Shown here in pieces: positions 22,440 through 32,774 of a stretch of DNA of 64,000 nt. The notes beneath the pieces were generated by a model, which was given only the letters and a program-made list of their open reading frames with translations, did no database searches and was not told the origin of the DNA. The stretch is taken from the NCBI GenBank assembly GCA_030762175.1, contig CM060834.1, positions 25,866,501 to 25,930,500 on the forward strand. The letters run 5' to 3'. The number at the start of each line of letters is the position of its first letter. The first letter of the stretch is position 1. The translations under genes were made by a program, and so were the position numbers. The stretch is from Metallyticus violacea. Taxonomy: Eukaryota > Arthropoda > Insecta > Mantodea > Metallyticidae.

Positions 22440-23600
22440 TTTTTTCAAATCTCCCGTGATATTTGTACCAATACCCTTGCATCAAGTACTGATGCACACC
22501 TGTTTGTCATTGAAGAAATGTGATTAAGATTTAATCTTGCTCGATACTCCATTAGTAATAATGGTTTTTAACGCCCGTTTTCACTACTGACGCATCCCAG
22601 TCTGTGGACACTGATGATGCATGAAAATCATCGGAGAAGGTTTTTTTTTTTTTTTTTTTTGGAAAGAAACGTTCTGGGCCTAAGTTTAGGGTATCTCCCC
22701 GACATGTGCCATTTATGAAGATGAAGAAAACCTTTAAGAAAACCTCAGTCAGAGAGGGGATAGAACTTCAGACACCCCCAATCAATCCGTGCCTCAACGA
22801 CATCGTGTCGGTAATGATGGAGATGAACAGCTGATTCAGAGTCTGGATGTTTTCAGTTCTCTGTTGAAGGACACTCCATAGACGCTCAGATTTAGATTTA
22901 TGAACTAAGCAGGACACTCAAGGACTGTAACATTGTATCTTTATACTCACCTAAATATACACCCTTCATCATGTACTTGCATGTAAAGGAATTCAGGGCC
23001 GGACGCTTCAGCAACAGGAAAGACCACAGGCTGCAAAACATGTTAAATGTTTCTGTTTGCATTCATTGCTTTACGGATTATTTCTCCCCAGAGCATGATG
23101 GCACTTCCCTTGTATTCGTGAAATATGCCTCAGTCTTTCTGCTTTTCTTGGTTGTCTCCTAGGATGTGGATGCAGATCACAGCATGATCCATCTGTGAAG
23201 AGAACATGGCCCCATTGTTGCTAGGCTACCAGCTCCCGGCATCACTTCCCGATTTCCATAGCAAATCGTCGGATGACGATAATGACGTACTTTTTCGTGC
23301 AGTGTGTTTTTAACAGTTTGGGTTGAAAAAATTAAATTGTCAGCATTCTGCACGGCATTTTTATACATGAAAGATGACCTCGTTTCTCTCAGGATCCTTA
23401 GACACAGATATCTGCCTAATGCAGCACTTATAATTCCTCTGGACTGCCGAATTCTCGATATCACTTCCGCATGGAGAAATAACGCCTCTTCTTGTAGCAG
23501 ATGCGCTTGAGTTCTACCATTGGATGCAATGCGCACCGCAACTTTGAAACTTAAAATCTTAAAAAAAGATTTTGGCATATTGTTGTACGGCGTCTTAGAG
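22440..23600 (-). pseudogene. Tc1-like transposase pseudogene, split by a SINE-B
   Basis: The minus-strand open frame 23177-23578 (133 codons) reads SNGRTQAHLLQEEALFLHAE with VISRI (HTH) and NLIFSTQTVKNTLHEKVRHY with RHP, matching the Tc1 second HTH (N--VS--TVR--L---GL--RRP). Downstream frames give VLFTDGSC (about 23186-23209; catalytic Asp kept, Glu to Gly), LQPVVFPVA, WSVLQQRTENIQTLNQLFIS and, beyond the SINE-B, SMTNRCASVLDARV (the family LI-SM--R--AVI-A-GG). Order and spacing support a nearly full-length but frameshifted copy. The SPDLNPIEHLW block is mostly lost. Confidence 0.78.
22565..22810 (-). repeat. SINE-B copy 3, inserted in the Tc1-like element
   Basis: Minus-strand SINE-B with the 3' AACGCCCGTTTT end at left, a T-run of about 20 in the body, GTTTAGGGTA and ACCTCAGTC segments, and a decayed tRNA-like head at right. 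A 10-bp duplication with one mismatch flanks it: GTAATAATGG at 22555-22564 and GTAATGATGG at 22811-22820. Transposase codons resume on the far side. Confidence 0.85.
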
Positions 23601-23609
23601 ATAAGCTCG

Positions 23610-24680
23610 TCCCATCAGAACATAGAAGAGGACATCTATCACTTGCAGTGTTGCCAGGATAGTTGGCGTAGGTCAAAGAAGTAACAGTTATTTCTAACGA
23701 TGTCACTAGTCACAGGTTACCTGTTCCTCCTCCTTTCACATACGAATTCCAAAACGTTTTCTTCAACGTCAGGATGTGTTCATTTGCGAGGATCAGTGAA
23801 TTTCTTCCTACTAGCTTTAGTTATAAATATTGTCAATTTCTGTTGCCGCCACAAGCCTTTCTGTTATCATTTTTGCAGTATAAAGAATTACTTTATTCTT
23901 GAAAGTAGCATCACAAGATGTTCTTCTCTGTTTGCTCCCCATTTCCGACTACCTACTATTCAAACGCTCTATGCAATATTAGGCCTAAAATAAATGTCTT
24001 TAGGTAGGACGTTCATTTACACTAAAATAATGGTTGTGCAATTCAATACAGTTTGATATGAATAATTTTATACTTATTATTAATTTGGGTTATGTGGTTA
24101 GATTAAGTATCTTTGGTTATTGTAATTTTAGTGATCTAATTAATTTATTTTTATTATTAGGCAAACGTCGAGAATTGCAACAATGCATTATCATTAATAA
24201 ACGATAAATTCCAATGAAGTTACCGGCAAACTACTGAACGGATTTGAACCCGAATCTAATACACCAGCGAATAATGCGCACCGTAATTTTGGCTACTGCA
24301 TTTGGTCTAAAAGGTGCGCATTAGATTGGAATAAATATTCAATTATTTCATCTCGATTTACACGAAGCTGAACATTCATATCTTTACTAGAAAACTCACC
24401 GTGTCTCCCAGTATTACAACAGAAAATACTGCTAGATCCTTATATAAACAAGGACTTATTTTCTCATGCACAATGTAACAATTTTAACAATTTTAACAAA
24501 TTGTAATACTTGACTGCTACTGTAACGGGGAGGTAAACAAATGAACAAAACACTCGTGTTTACTCGCTGTTTATAAATATTTGGATAGACTAAATATTTG
24601 ATTTAACATGTATGTTGTTGCATAGAAAATATTGATGTGTGTGTTGTTTTTCGTTAGTATGTCATTGCAAAAACATAGTG
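23610..24680. other. No recognised feature
   Basis: A B-box-like GGGTTCAAATCCG occurs on the minus strand near 24245-24257 but no A box at the right distance. Otherwise featureless. Confidence 0.4.
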
Positions 24681-24684
24681 CGAA

Positions 24685-24918
24685 AGAACTTTAATGTGAG
24701 ATACTTATATGAAAACGAATTCTTGCAGAGGAACGGCGGGAGATTCCCAAGAGAATACCCTGGCAACTTTGTTCCAGGTAGAGAAACTGTTCCGCAACTT
24801 GTTAGAGACAGTATCTCTCAATGACAAGAATTGTGTACCCAATCACTGTTTTACAAAAGAAAAGTTAAATCAAATATACGAATTTCCTACACAGGTGCCG
24901 GTAATTTATTGCCGCTGA
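24685..24918 (+). pseudogene. Mariner-type (DUF4817 group) transposase N-terminal fragment
   Basis: Two overlapping frames: FPREYPGNFVPGRETVPQLV (about 24742-24801; family F-PGV--P-R-TI--LV) then, shifted, SLNDKNCVPNHCFTKEKLNQ, the family SL-DKK---R-VLTEE-LD linker. Truncated after about 75 codons. An AATAAA lies at 24974-24979. Same transposase group as the copies at 18.4, 19.2 and 40.3 kb. Confidence 0.65.
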
Positions 24919-25346
24919 GAGGTATCATAGCTTATTGTTATTGTTTTAAATACAGTATCATTTTGTGCTTTCAATAAAAATAAAAATACTAACTTTACGT
25001 GTGGCGACTATATCTCTCGTTTTTTCGGTTGCGGTGGCTGCACTTCTCCTGTAATCAGCGCGCTCAAGCGGCCAGTAAATCAAATAACTTCACTGTATTA
25101 AAAACATTTTATTTTAAAAATTAAAATTTACCAGAATAATTTTTGTTCATAGGATGCTATCTAGTAGAGTTCACAGCTACTTGCACGGAAGTACATTTGG
25201 AATATTATAAGAGATCAAGATGATCTTAGGATTCTGAATTATTTAACAAATTAAATATCTTGTAAAATGGCAGAAGAAGTATATTAACAAAAATCTAATT
25301 AGAGAGAAAATCCAACGGATAGAAATCGTATATTCCCCAAGAAGAT

Positions 25347-25838
25347 CCTAAGTATGGCTTCCTTTGGAACCGCCACGGGTGGCCGAGGTCGTTAAGTCTC
25401 GGACTCGTGAGCGGGAGGTCTGGGTTCGAATACCGCCAGGACCGTCCTTCCTGACTGAGGTTTTTTCCAGGTTTTCCTCAGTCCTCATAAATGGCAAATG
25501 CCGGGGAGGTACCCTAAACATAGGCCTGGAACGATTCCTTCCATAAAATCCTTCCCCAATATATCATTTCATCTCATGTATCATCAGTGTCCATGGCCTG
25601 TGGTGCCTCTGTAGCAAAAACGGGCGTTAAACATCATTCATTTCATTCATTCCTTTGGAAGGGAAGTAAAGCCGGGGTCCCGTGTCGTACATTTACGGCA
25701 CGATAAAGAACCTCAAGCCTGAAAGAGAGGCCTCTGAGCAAAAATTTTCGGCCGTTTCACGCCCTGAGTTGAATGGGACCCTGATGACCTGAGATGTTAA
25801 AGAGCGTCCATTAATAAATCAATCAAAAAAAAAAAAAT
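25347..25838 (+). repeat. SINE-A copy, 5'-truncated, hosting a SINE-B
   Basis: The SINE-A body starts at CCTAAGTATGGCTTCC without the tRNA head, is interrupted at 25370-25649, resumes GGGAAGTAAAGCC and ends in AATAAATCAATC plus an A-run. A 9-bp duplication CAAGAAGAT at 25338-25346 and 25839-25847 flanks the truncated element, so the truncation arose during target-primed insertion and not by later loss. Confidence 0.9.
25370..25649 (+). repeat. SINE-B copy nested in SINE-A
   Basis: Best-preserved SINE-B in the window: class II tRNA-like head (GGTGGCCGAGGTCGTTAAG, B box GGGTTCGAATACCG), GACTGAGG...CCTCAGTC hairpin arms, AAATGCCGGGGAGGTACCC, AAAACGGGCGTTAAACATC and a CATTCATTTCATTCA tail. A perfect 11-bp duplication TTCCTTTGGAA at 25359-25369 and 25650-25660 is made of SINE-A sequence. 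Confidence 0.95.
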
Positions 25839-25849
25839 CAAGAAGATTC

Positions 25850-26410
25850 CATAGAATCAGAGAAAGGCAAGAAAGATATATACAACAATAATCAGCTCAA
25901 AAACAAGAAGATGAAGAAGATAACACCCAAAATGAATCAGAAGAAGGGAGTAGAATTAACAGAAAAAGAGAATAATGGTAGTCTTCGAGCGGAAAGGAAA
26001 CAGCTGAACGAAAGGAGGAAAATATAAGGTTGAGATAAACGTTGAAAAGTAGAAGAAGATGACACAAACAGAGAAGAGAAGGAAACTGTACAGTCAACAC
26101 ACCGTGGTCCAGTATAGTTACTGCTTGAGACCGGCAGCAACCTCATTGATGTCCAGGTACTGTTGCTTGGAATTCCTGCGGAGACAGCCCGTATACCGAG
26201 CGTCAGCAGAAACGAAAATATTAAATTGTATAAAAAATTGGAAATTAATTAATTATAAATGTAATCATGTACGTTAATTATAAGTTATGGTTAAAATAAC
26301 CGTAGTGCTGGATTCTAGTACCGGTTTAATTCTTTGCAGTCTTAGTTTTGTTTAGTTATAGTATTATTACTGTAGATTTTAAAATCTGTAGAATTTAAAT
26401 TGTATTGCTA
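25850..26410. other. No recognised feature
   Basis: A purine-rich GAAGAAG-type stretch at 25850-26080 gives long frames by composition only. Nothing else seen. Confidence 0.4.
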
Positions 26411-26505
26411 TTTCATTCATGTGACGTCATCTTAAAATAGAAACGAATCAAATTTTGTATTTTGATCAATCACAGCCGGATTATGGAGTGAAATCATATA
26501 AAAAA

Positions 26506-26506
<1 letters not shown>

Positions 26507-26547
<41 letters not shown>

Positions 26548-26548
26548 T
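26507..26548 (+). repeat. (AAT)n microsatellite
   Basis: About 14 AAT units inside family D copy 2, absent at the same site in copies 1 and 3. Confidence 0.93.
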
Positions 26549-26817
26549 CCAATCAGTTTTATCACGCAACATGCATTTGTCTTGTGAGCAGTGTAGCCAA
26601 CTCTATACTATACAATTCCTGGACACGCATCACTGACCACTTTTGCTAGAGGCGGTGGGGAGCTATTCATAGCAACAAAAGCAAGAACAATCGACAATCA
26701 TAACGCAAAATGGAGGGTTCTTCAAAGAGTTTTGGTGATACGTCAAATGTGCAAATTGATCTTATCATTAGTTATTCCAAACCACAGAATGCAAATAAAA
26801 ATAGGAACACTGTATGT

Positions 26818-26868
26818 TATATATATATAACACATATATATAACACACACACACATATATATATTCCT
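26818..26868 (+). repeat. (AT)n/(AC)n compound microsatellite
   Basis: Alternating TATA and ACAC runs at the same internal site where copies 1 and 3 carry GTTTT and poly-A. Confidence 0.9.
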
Positions 26869-27249
26869 CTCTCAGTTGGTATAATAAAATCGAAAGGTAG
26901 CGTTTGTAATAGTCAACTTCTTCCATTTCAGTCTCACGGTTTCTGAATAGAATAGCTATTCATAAGTATAACATTTTATACAAGTGTTAATATTCTGTGC
27001 GCGTATTTCAAATAATATATATAACGTTTATTCTTATTCTATTCATTAAATAGTCCTAAACCAGTACTTTGCTCTTCTCTATTGGCATTGCTGATAATCG
27101 ACATTCTTCTGTCGCAGATTAAGTACAAATATACAATTATTACTCTTTTGTAAGCCATGTTTAGAGGAATTATATTTTAATTCTTATTTTATTCATGAAA
27201 TGATCCTAATAAATGTCACGGTAGGGACTGAGCTTACCAAATAAACTCG

Positions 27250-28320
27250 TTACGTTCGTCCATTTATCGACCCTTTCGCGATATTAATTGTGTGTGATAA
27301 ATGTTAAAGAATAAAATAAAAATGAATTTGGAATATTATGTTGTGATGTAGAATCAAATTATCAGGATATAATAGCATTGCTGAATAAATTTAAAAATTA
27401 AAAAATATCTGGTAAAGTAGCGAGACAAACTTTATATTTCATACCTACAGGTAGAAGAGATGTTGGAAGGCTCAACCGTTACAGAAAGCGTTAAGACCCC
27501 ACTGCTTGAAATGGATGAGCAAGAAGACGACGAAAGAAGCTTTTAAAGAGTTGATAGCAATATTGTGATAATTATTACTGTTGGCTGCATTTTCACCAGA
27601 GGAATTCCTATAAGCCTTTACGACCAACTTGAAGCAAAAAAGAGCGCTATAGATTTCCACGCTCCAGTAAAGAACGCTTGCATGAGCCATCCGTATTTGT
27701 GTGAGAGGTCGCGCAAGAAGAGAAGCAGGACGGGAAATTAATTACCGAGCTGTTAATCACAGCTGTTGCTCTCTTAACACATTCTGAACCCGAGCGACAA
27801 GAAGACTAGTGCCAGCCGCTGTTTCAGCGCTTAGTCCCATAAAGCTCCGTTTTCCTCAGCAATTTGCGTACGAAGATATATGTGTGTGTGTACCCTCTCG
27901 CACGGGCAATGGGATGCGTTCTAAATCAGCAGACACCATCCTCTAAACGCTGTTGCTCAATCTACCGCTATCCCAATCTATCCAGTCGAAACTCATTCTT
28001 GAGCCTGTAAAAGTTTCCAATAAGTTACATGCATTTTAGAAACAAAATTAATGAGTGAAAACCACATTTTCCGTCTTAAAAATATTAAACACAGCAAAAT
28101 TCTTGAAAAGTAATTACATAAAAATAGATAATACTAAATGTACGTAACCATTTTGAATATTTAGAGAATTGGTATCAAACATGGACTCACCCTAAATGGG
28201 TTGTTTTGATGCTCTTGTGAAGTAAACCTGTATAGTGTGGGCAACCTATACTGCACTTATAAACTAACATCTTTAGTAATTTTAGTTTAGGAGTTTAAGG
28301 AGAATAGTTTTAATACTGTT
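27250..28320. other. No recognised gene; short LINE-like motif
   Basis: At about 27449-27498 a reading IPTGRRDVGRLNRYRKR resembles the GRR-VGRP-KRW motif at LINE C-termini. Nothing flanking supports a larger element. Confidence 0.35.
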
Positions 28321-28329
28321 TAAAGCTCA

Positions 28330-28558
28330 TTTTCATTACCGATGGACACTCATGCATGAAATGTAATGATCAATTATGAAAGGAATTGTCATAGGGAAGT
28401 GTTTAAGGCGTAAGTTTAGGCCACATGTCAATATTTACCATCAATGAATTTTTAAAAAATCCTGGAAATACCTCACTCAGAGCGGACCGCCCTCACGGGA
28501 TTTAAGCCACAGTTTCCCTGTTTATCAGTTTGTGCCATTATGAGCTCGGGCACCCATG
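28330..28558 (-). repeat. SINE-B copy, strongly diverged
   Basis: Minus-strand matches in the right order to the 3' CGATGGACACT-ATG segment, the AAGTTTAGGCC and ATTTACCAT-AATG segments, and the CCTCACTCAGAG-GGACCG arm. The tRNA-like head is barely recognisable. Confidence 0.6.
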
Positions 28559-28754
28559 TTTTTTTTTTGTAATATTTTTAAAACTTTATCACATGATTCC
28601 CGAAAATGTAGCTATTCTCAAATTATCGATTTTCTTAAAAACATTTGTATTTATCTGTAGAAAATATACAAAAGTGTAGTAAAAATTAAATAAAATATAT
28701 TGTTCATATATAAACAATATATATTAGGTGTATGTGCGTTTTTGTGTAGTATGT

Positions 28755-29440
28755 GTATGTACTTGGATTGAAATGTATTTAATTAGTTCTAAAGTAATAA
28801 ATGTGGCATGTATTTCATTAGAATGATGTGTATTTAATTAGATGGACATTTATTTAATTATATTGAAGCAAATAGCTTGATATGTATTCTATTAAAATGA
28901 CATGTATATAATTAGGAACATACATTTAATTACATTGAAATATTTTGAAAGTGTACTAAATGTACTAAATTAGATTGACATGTATATAATTATGTTGGAA
29001 TGATCTAATTTGATTGAAATGTATTTAATTACGTCAAAATTTATAAAATTGTGTTAAAATGTATAAATTAGGTTAATGTTTACTTGAGTAGACATGTATT
29101 TAATTAGGCTTACATTTAATTAGGTTGACTTGTATTTAATTAGGTTGGCTTGTATTTAATTAGGTTGGCTTGTAATTAATTACGTTTACATCCTTATAAA
29201 AATGTTAACAGGTTTCATAATTAGATTGGAAAGTTTTAATTAGGTTGAATATTCTAATTAGATGGAGATGTAATTAATTAGTTGACGCGATTTATTTAGG
29301 TTTAAATTTTGAAATTATGTTGAAATACCTTTAATTAGGTTGGTATGTATTTAATTAGATTGAGATATATTTATTTAGTCATTTAGTTCAGTTATTTTAT
29401 ATATTAATTAGGATGAAATATATTTGTGTTGACATGTAGA
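28755..29440 (+). repeat. Degenerate 20-bp minisatellite rich in TAATTA
   Basis: Repeats of a roughly 20-bp unit, clearest at 29092-29180 as GGTTGGCTTGTATTTAATTA. Flanking units are diverged but keep ATTTAATTAG followed by (G)TTG. By eye about 19 TAATTA cores occur across the array. No coding potential. TAATTA is the generic homeodomain core, but the AT-rich unit may simply reflect composition. Confidence 0.75.
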
Positions 29441-29444
29441 ATTG

Positions 29445-29955
29445 TAAGCACAAACTGTAAATATTGTCATTTCACTATTTATACGCTACCAACGGGTGCA
29501 AGTCCTAGATTGAATAAATACATATTATAGAATGAAACTATTGATATAGATCCACAGTCAAAGTAAATAGCATATAAGAATTTCCACGTCCATCTTCACA
29601 TAGATTCAAAGAAAATTTGCACTTAATGACGCTATTTCAACATTGGAGAGATAGGGCATACCGGAGTCCCTTAAATCCAAGGAAGGAAATCAAACATGGA
29701 TCTAAAGCTACGCATTTTCACCACCACGGCAGAAATCTCAACGAAATGATAATAGGGTCGCTATTTAATTTTCAGGATTTGAATAAATTATAAAAGATAC
29801 AATTCTCTTGTTGGCAGCATTGGAAAGAAAGAACATATCTTGATAGTAATCACAGCAGAAGAACGTACATGGCACCCACTGATGCCGCTGCAGCTAAATG
29901 TTAATTGAGGTCGTGCGCCCGCTATCTTATGTCCTAGCTAGGGTACTATTACTAT
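29445..29955. other. No recognised feature
   Basis: Nothing recognised between the minisatellite and the next mariner remnant. Confidence 0.4.
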
Positions 29956-29964
29956 TATTAGTAC

Positions 29965-30735
29965 AGCCTGAACCAACCTAGCTTGGAAAAATTACAGATA
30001 GCTTTAGAAGAATTTTCTCCTTCGTCTATAAGAGTCTTTAACTGGTTTGCAGAGAGCAGACGAGAAAGAACAGCCTTGAAAGAAGGTGACACAGGAACAC
30101 CGGAACAGATGCAAACATTGCTCGTGTAGAAGTCATAGTGAAAAACGATTTGCGAGTGATTTACAGGAGATAGAGGAGTCACTAAACATTCATTCGCACA
30201 GGTGTCAGAAATCCTGCACATATATCTTCGTGTGAGAAAGCTTTGTTATCATTGCGAACCTCATAACCTCATAGAAGAACAAAAGCAGAGAGAGAAATGG
30301 TGCCAGGGAGTTGTTCGTGATTTCGACAATGGCAGCGTCTGATGTTCCTTGATATCTTCACAGGTGACGAAAGCTGCATTTACTAATACGATCCGGAATC
30401 AATGAGTCGAAACATGCAATTTTTTCTCAGTAAGTGTCCTAAATGTAATCATTAGATTTCAAGAACAAAAAACAGTCGAGGTCAACTGGTGCACCACAGT
30501 TTGTCTCCTCAGTGTCTTCAGGACACTAACAGAAAGAAGGCCGAAGTCTGGGTTATGAAGCGTGCTGCTTCACCAAGGCAAGGCCTATGCGCACTGTTGG
30601 AAAGTTCTAGAAGAATCTCAAGTGACACTAGCGAACTATCAATCCTACATCCAGATCTGGCTTTCTGTGACATTTTGCCCTTTCTCGGCTGTCCAGAAGA
30701 AAAGGTTACGTCCTACAAATTAGAGGTAGGTAACT
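29965..30735 (+). pseudogene. Mariner-like transposase pseudogene
   Basis: Follows a mariner protein in order with frameshifts: PSSIRVFNWFAESRRERTAL (about 30023-30082; first HTH), REIEESLNIHS-like (second HTH, about 30165-30195), KKLCYHCEPHNLIEEQKQRE with KWC (about 30237-30305; family ARWVPHNLT-EQK), a TGDESCIY segment (about 30362-30385; first catalytic Asp kept), HHSLSPQCLQDTNRKKA, and ILHPDLAFCDILPF (about 30639-30680; family YSPDLAPCDFFLFP). The C-terminus beyond about 30735 is not recognisable. Confidence 0.8.
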
Positions 30736-31187
30736 AGAAAGGTAGAGATACTGATGTGACAATACAATATTCGTACCTATCTCCAGGAGGATTGAACTGG
30801 AGGCATGGAATACAGCTGATATAATAAGAAATTGGGAATTGCTTTGTAGTCCTACACATCAGAAGGTATTTTGGGCGGAAGAGGAAGAAGACATTTTGAG
30901 CCATCACCTTAAACTGTTGTACAGAGATTGTTCAATAACCACACCGCAATAATTTCAAAGATTGTAGATGGATCTTAGATAAGTAATATGAGATAAAGAA
31001 TCTGTTGTGTGCCTGTTCAGATTTCAAAGTTATGGTATAAATCGTCCATTGGACACACTGCGTTTCTTGCTTTCTTCAACGTTCTGACGTAGCTGTTAAT
31101 GCGAAATTACTCTAATTCATATTACAGTGCGATCAGTTGTGTTTTTCCCCGGAGTGTTTTGCTTAAGGAAGAGCAAAACATGGTATT

Positions 31188-31453
31188 CTGTTTAACGTCC
31201 GTTTTTACTACAGAGGCACCACAGGCGGAGGACACTGGTGATACATGAGATGAAATGATAAACTGGGAAAGGCTTTTTTTTTAAAGGAAGGAAGCATTCC
31301 AGGCCTAAGTTTAGGATACTTTCCTGGCATTTGCCATTTATGAGGACTGAGGAAAACCTGGAAACACCCTCGGTCAGGGAGGACGCTCCTGATGGGATTC
31401 GAACCCAAACCTCCCGCTCACGAGTCCGCGCCCGACCTCGATTACGTGGCGGT
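31188..31453 (-). repeat. SINE-B copy, near full length
   Basis: Minus-strand element with TTTAACGTCCGTTTTTAC at the 3' end, GGACACTGGTGATACATGAG, AAGTTTAGGATAC, GAGGACTGAGGAAAACCTGG, B box GGATTCGAACCC (as plus-strand complement) and the class II head ending GGCGGTG. No clear target duplication. Confidence 0.9.
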
Positions 31454-31636
31454 GTGTTTGTCTTAATAATGTTAATTTGGAGTGGGTAAATATAAAATGA
31501 CAAACAATCCTCGTTCGTTTTCTTACTTTTGTGCATGAAATTATATATTTTCGTGCAGTGAGCGCTTTATCAAGCACGAAAGACATTAACGAGATCAACG
31601 CAACCGCCTTGGTGTGCTTCAGAATATTCCACGCAG

Positions 31637-32122
31637 GTGCTGTTAGTGACTACGTGTCCGTGTAAAGGACAATTCGGGGCCGAAGATCGCAGAGGCGCTA
31701 CTCTCATTTCCCTTTATTGCTTTCCTGGTGTGCCTGGCTTGCTTATGCACGAAACGCTGCAAATAAAACAAATTCTGCTAGATAAGGGCTACGTTTTTGG
31801 TGACGTAACGCCATTTATCATGTGCAGTGCCGTGCTCCTGCAGTTTAAAATACATCAGTCTCGTTATATGGTCTACAGAGACGGTGGAAGGGGCTGCACA
31901 TCTCCCCTCGATACCTCCTTCCGGTTTTTCCGCATAGTCCCCACGTTGGATCATATCAGCTCAACTGGGTTGTTTTGTACGCTGTATTTTATGGTTTCAA
32001 ACCATATATGCTTCGTGAACTATGTTCACACACCTATTTATGTATGCAATTATTTGTCAATGTTGCGGTACATACGCTCCATTACTCGTTTAATTGCAGT
32101 TGTATTCACAGATAAAAATTGA
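31637..32122 (+). CDS. Unassigned open reading frame, 161 codons
   Basis: Longest uninterrupted ATG-started frame in the window. It is Cys-, Ile- and Tyr-rich in the second half and shows no domain, signal or repeat I recognise. It ends in a hydrophobic segment (ITRLIAVVF) that could be composition-driven. There is no splice-site or promoter support, and it sits between a SINE-B and a mariner remnant. Probably a chance ORF, listed because of its length. Confidence 0.15.
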   Translation: MLLVTTCPCKGQFGAEDRRGATLISLYCFPGVPGLLMHETLQIKQILLDKGYVFGDVTPFIMCSAVLLQFKIHQSRYMVYRDGGRGCTSPLDTSFRFFRIVPTLDHISSTGLFCTLYFMVSNHICFVNYVHTPIYVCNYLSMLRYIRSITRLIAVVFTDKN

Positions 32123-32439
32123 ACAAAAATGTCAAAGATATATTTTTAAAAATGCACATTTCCTTACAGAGCTGAGAAATGTTTGACTACGTATACTTGT
32201 ATTGATTACGCACACCCCAATTAATTGCTGTTGTTCCAAGAATTTCATGAAAAGACGTGCATATAAAGCAAGCAAACGTCTCGAATTTTTCGTATTTCGA
32301 CTAACAGCAGTCTACACAGTGAACCGCACGAGGCGAACAGGCTCCGAAAACGGCGAAATGCGTTCCACCCGCTGGCAAGATGATGGCTTCACTTTTTAGA
32401 AAGCAAAAGAAATTCATTTTATTTATTACTTTACTACCC

Positions 32440-32770
32440 ACCACTGTTGCTAAGAGTGAATACAGCGATTATTTCAGCATGATAATGTGTCGGTACATTC
32501 AAACCGCGTCATTCAGGGTAAATTGACCGAACTACAAGTAGAAATGCTTCCACATCCACCGCACTCACCTGAGTTCGGTCCTTTAAACTACCGTCTGTTC
32601 CCGAAACTTTGGCTGGACACAAAATTAAGTCAAATGAAGAGATAGCACAGGAGATAAATATTTTGAGGATCTCGAAGAAACACTTTTAAGAGGGAATTAC
32701 GAACCTGGAGAGACGTTGGAGCAAGCGTATTGAACTTAAAGAGGACTATATCGAAAAATAAATATGTTGC
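32440..32770 (+). pseudogene. Mariner-like transposase, C-terminal remnant
   Basis: One frame reads QHDNVSVHSNRV (about 32475-32510; family HHDNARPH, second catalytic Asp kept), KLTELQVEML, HPPHSPEFGPLNYRLFPKLW (about 32551-32610; third catalytic Asp changed to Glu), and after a frameshift RRWSKRIELKEDYIEK (about 32712-32757; family RW-KCI--KGDYVEK terminus). No N-terminal half. Confidence 0.85.
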
Positions 32771-32774
32771 AAGC

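Larger units (their letters stand above)
26420..27240 (+). repeat. Dispersed repeat family D, copy 2
   Basis: Begins TTCATGTGACGTCATCTTAA, with a full CRE-type palindrome TGACGTCA, and runs through the shared blocks listed for copy 1. It extends further than copy 1: CTTCTCTATTGGCATTGCTGA and a GAAATGATCCTAATAAAT segment also occur in copy 3. An ATG-started frame at 26710-26946 begins MEGSSKSFGD, but the aligned codons are broken in the other copies. Two microsatellites have expanded inside. Confidence 0.85.

Noticed and set aside
25364..25546. ORF reading RTREREVWVRIPPGPS and its counterpart at 31192-31536
   Set aside because: Both are SINE-B tRNA-head sequence read through on one or the other strand, not genes.
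26710..26946. Gene starting MEGSSKSFGD
   Set aside because: The frame is broken in both sister copies of family D and is extended here only by microsatellite sequence.
27452..27545. Exon-like reading VEEMLEGSTVTESVKTPLLE after a CCTACAG acceptor, ending in an acidic stretch and TAA
   Set aside because: Another frame of the same bases reads GRRDVGRLNRYRKR, a typical LINE C-terminal motif, which explains the sequence better.
28740..29440. CRISPR-like array interpretation of the 20-bp repeats
   Set aside because: Units are contiguous and degenerate without unique spacers, and the genome is eukaryotic.
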